Below are positions 6,674-7,915 of a stretch of 7,915 nucleotides of DNA, piece by piece; the stretch's first letter is position 1, and each line of letters opens with the position of its first letter. The notes beneath the pieces were generated by a model, which was not told where the DNA came from, searched no databases, and was given only the letters and a program-made list of their open reading frames with translations. This DNA is from Actinomycetes bacterium (GTDB lineage Bacteria; Actinomycetota; Actinomycetes; S36-B12; GCA-2699445). A program made the translations under genes and the position numbers. Where the stretch lies: the NCBI GenBank assembly GCA_022600255.1, contig JAHZKU010000075.1, forward strand, positions 1 through 7,915, read 5' to 3'.

Positions 6674-6850
6674 CTAGCGAGTATCGACCGAGCGCCCTGG
6701 CGTCGAGAAAGCATCTTTGGTGGCCGAGTAGGTGTAGTACTTCATCTCTCGGATGAAACGCACATCTTCCTCGCCGAGTTCCAGTTCCCGCACGATCTGC
6801 AATCGTCCGCTCAGATACCCCAAGACATCGCCAATCTTTTCAGCAATCAT
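6674..6850 (-). CDS. small protein of unknown function, 58 residues
   Basis: A short open frame with a good start: ATG at 6850 preceded by TGAGGA six bases away, ending in TAG at 6674. The protein begins MIAEKIGDVLGYLSGRLQIV, continues RELELGEEDVRFIREMKYYT, and finishes with a Ser/Thr-rich tail (SATKDAFSTPGRSVDTR). The first 40 residues look like two amphipathic helices split at Leu-Gly (25-26), with alternating charged and aliphatic residues, no membrane segment and no signal peptide. It sits alone between the decayed recombinase region and the gene-free stretch before the peptidase. I recognise no family. The tail could mean the original protein was longer and cut by the TAG. It may be a real small gene or the preserved N terminus of a lost one. 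Confidence 0.55.
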   Translation of the reverse strand: MIAEKIGDVLGYLSGRLQIVRELELGEEDVRFIREMKYYTYSATKDAFSTPGRSVDTR

Positions 6851-6856
6851 TGTCAG

Positions 6857-6862
6857 TCCTCA
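6857..6862 (-). promoter_or_regulatory. ribosome-binding site of the 58-residue ORF
   Basis: TGAGGA on the minus strand, six bases from the ATG at 6850. It is the main reason, with the regular protein sequence, for calling this short frame a gene. Confidence 0.5.
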
Positions 6863-7028
6863 TCGAGCGTCTTCCCTGGAAATCGGTGGGCACATGAACC
6901 ATTGTGCGCGCTTCGCTGACCCTCAGGATCGCAGGTGTTCCTTGCCAACTGCAAGCCTGAGTTCAAATCTGGAGTGCAACACATGGGCCGGTAAGTACGC
7001 GGATGCGCAGCCGCTGGTCCGGGCATTG

Positions 7029-7074
7029 CCAGTTGTCGACGTTTCGGTTGTCGGCAGGGTTTGTCGACAGCTGG
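7029..7074. repeat. 12-bp inverted repeat around a 22-bp spacer with a third TTGTCG copy
   Basis: The left arm CCAGTTGTCGAC (7029-7040) and right arm GTCGACAGCTGG (7063-7074) are inverted copies with 11 of 12 bases matching; the mismatch would be a G-U pair in plus-strand RNA. Each arm contains the palindrome GTCGAC. On the plus strand TTGTCG occurs three times, at 7033, 7048 and 7061. This could be a protein-binding or recombination site, or an RNA hairpin. No T run follows on the plus strand, which speaks against a simple terminator. Confidence 0.6.
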
Positions 7075-7314
7075 GCCTTTCATGAGCAAGTGTCATATTC
7101 GGAAACTCTGTTCGCCGCCGACAAACGCCCGTTTCCTCGCCACTCTCAGCGGCAGAAGCCAGCTCGACCGGCTTGCGCGTAGCGTTCTGACGAGAAGTCT
7201 CTGGCGGAAACCGACCTGTCTGGAAACCGGCGGTCACAGGTCTTCCGCCACCCTTTGGAGGTTGGACTCGACAAGTCTTTGGGGCGCTGGGCTGCACGAT
7301 CAACTCAAGGGGAG

Positions 7315-7872
7315 TTACTCGTTGATCTTAGAGCGGTTCACACCGAACTCACGAGCAAGCGACGCCTTGGACTCACCGGCTGATGCTCGGCGGCGTATTT
7401 CGTTTGTCTGAGTTTTTGTGAGAACGCGAGTCCGCCCGGCGTGGACGCCTCGTTGTTTGGCCAGGGCAATCCCTTCGGGCTGTCTTTCCCTGCAAAGTGC
7501 CCGCTCGAACTCAGCGAACGCGTGCATCGCCTTCATGATGATCGCCTGATTCTCAGTCTGACGGTCAGTGAAGGTCAGGTCTTTCCTGAGAAATCTCACC
7601 GTGGCACCGCGGCCAACGAGAGATTCCCGAATCTAGCTCACCTGTCCAATGTCTTTCGCGATCCGATCCATGGACTAAACCACAACCACGTCATCAAGCC
7701 GCGCGTACTCCAAGAGCTCGTCAAGGGCTGGTCGGTGATGGCTCTTCCCGTCAGCTTCATCAACAAAGACGCGATCCAGTTTGATGCCGATCAATTCACC
7801 GATCGCGGGGCTTGGAGGGTGCCTGTTGTGAACGCCGAATTCGGTCGTTTTGCGAACGCAGGGTTGATCCAT
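7315..7872 (-). pseudogene. serine recombinase (resolvase/invertase family) pseudogene
   Basis: One continuous reading frame of 186 codons with two in-frame TAG stops (7675-7677 and 7633-7635) encodes most of a Tn3-resolvase/Pin-invertase-like site-specific recombinase. Recognisable in order are IKLDRVFVDEADGKSHHRPAL, VVV-stop-SMDRIAKD (normally VVHSMDRLARN), LVGRGATVRF, LTFTDRQTENQ, the long-helix HAFAEFERALCRERQPEGIALAKQRG, and a C-terminal helix-turn-helix (RRRASAGESKASLAREFGVN). The N terminus that should carry the active-site Ser (Y-x-R-V-S) is replaced by unrelated sequence, and all three frames upstream lack it. With the missing nucleophile and two stops it cannot be an active recombinase. 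The C-terminal 94 residues, with the DNA-binding part, remain open but start mid-domain. It marks this end of the window as a former mobile-element region. Confidence 0.88.
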
Positions 7873-7915
7873 CGCAGAGTGGTGTTAGGGATTTCTCGCT
7901 GGTGGGCGAATGCCC

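Larger units (their letters stand above)
6851..7314. other. 460 bp between the small ORF and the recombinase remnant
   Basis: Open frames exist on both strands (for example minus 6923-7303 and plus 7061-7411), but their proteins are low in hydrophobic residues, rich in Arg/Thr/Pro, and have no ribosome-binding site. The notable element is the inverted repeat at 7029-7074. I see no tRNA or complete insertion-sequence end. Confidence 0.4.

Noticed and set aside
6956..6972. GTTCAAATC resembling the T loop of a tRNA, considered as a tRNA or attachment-site remnant
   Set aside because: The flanking bases do not form a five-pair T stem, and no anticodon arm or acceptor stem can be built around it.
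6923..7303. 126-codon minus-strand open frame
   Set aside because: Thr/Arg/Pro-rich composition, no ribosome-binding site, and it spans the inverted repeat at 7029-7074; judged non-coding.
7300..7915. Complete Tn3-type transposon or insertion sequence around the recombinase remnant
   Set aside because: No transposase frame and no terminal inverted repeats of that type are visible within the window.

Overview
The window looks like part of the chromosome of a high-GC actinobacterium (Actinomycetota). The support is the GC-rich coding sequence, GTG/TTG start choices, AGGAGG-type ribosome-binding sites, a lipobox lipoprotein, and genes whose closest recognisable families are common in that phylum. 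No marker gene is present to fix the genus. Every gene I can support lies on the minus strand, so biological order runs from high to low coordinates.

Right end (about 5990-7915): a gene-poor, decayed region. It holds a serine recombinase (resolvase/invertase) pseudogene broken by two in-frame stops at 7315-7872, a strong 12-bp inverted repeat at 7029-7074, and a 58-codon open frame at 6674-6850 with a good ribosome-binding site. About 690 bp that follow carry no convincing gene. This reads as the remnant of a mobile element or island edge.

Middle (3622-5937): a complete secreted S53 (sedolisin/kumamolisin-type) serine-carboxyl peptidase with its activation propeptide, followed about 150 bp later by a small lipoprotein of unknown function. 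Both act outside the membrane and could be co-transcribed, though I see no proof of a functional link. Next comes a stand-alone GyrI-like ligand-binding protein (3047-3511).

Left end (72-2593): two tandem, clearly paralogous GTPases. The stop of the upstream gene overlaps the start of the downstream gene in ATGA, so they form a translationally coupled pair. Each has an N-terminal G domain (P-loop, DTxG, a shared WYCVRA block) and a C-terminal hydrophobic region. In the upstream copy that region looks like DUF697; in the downstream copy it is diverged and interrupted by an Arg/Lys-rich insert. Both lack the Asp of the canonical G4 (N/T-K-x-D) motif. Such a pair suggests a heteromeric membrane-associated GTPase machine and is the most interesting content here. 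I found no effector gene beside it that would mark it as a known defence or conflict system; the 450 bp upstream holds only a possible frameshifted small ORF.

No rRNA, tRNA, CRISPR array, riboswitch, complete insertion sequence or clear rho-independent terminator was recognised.
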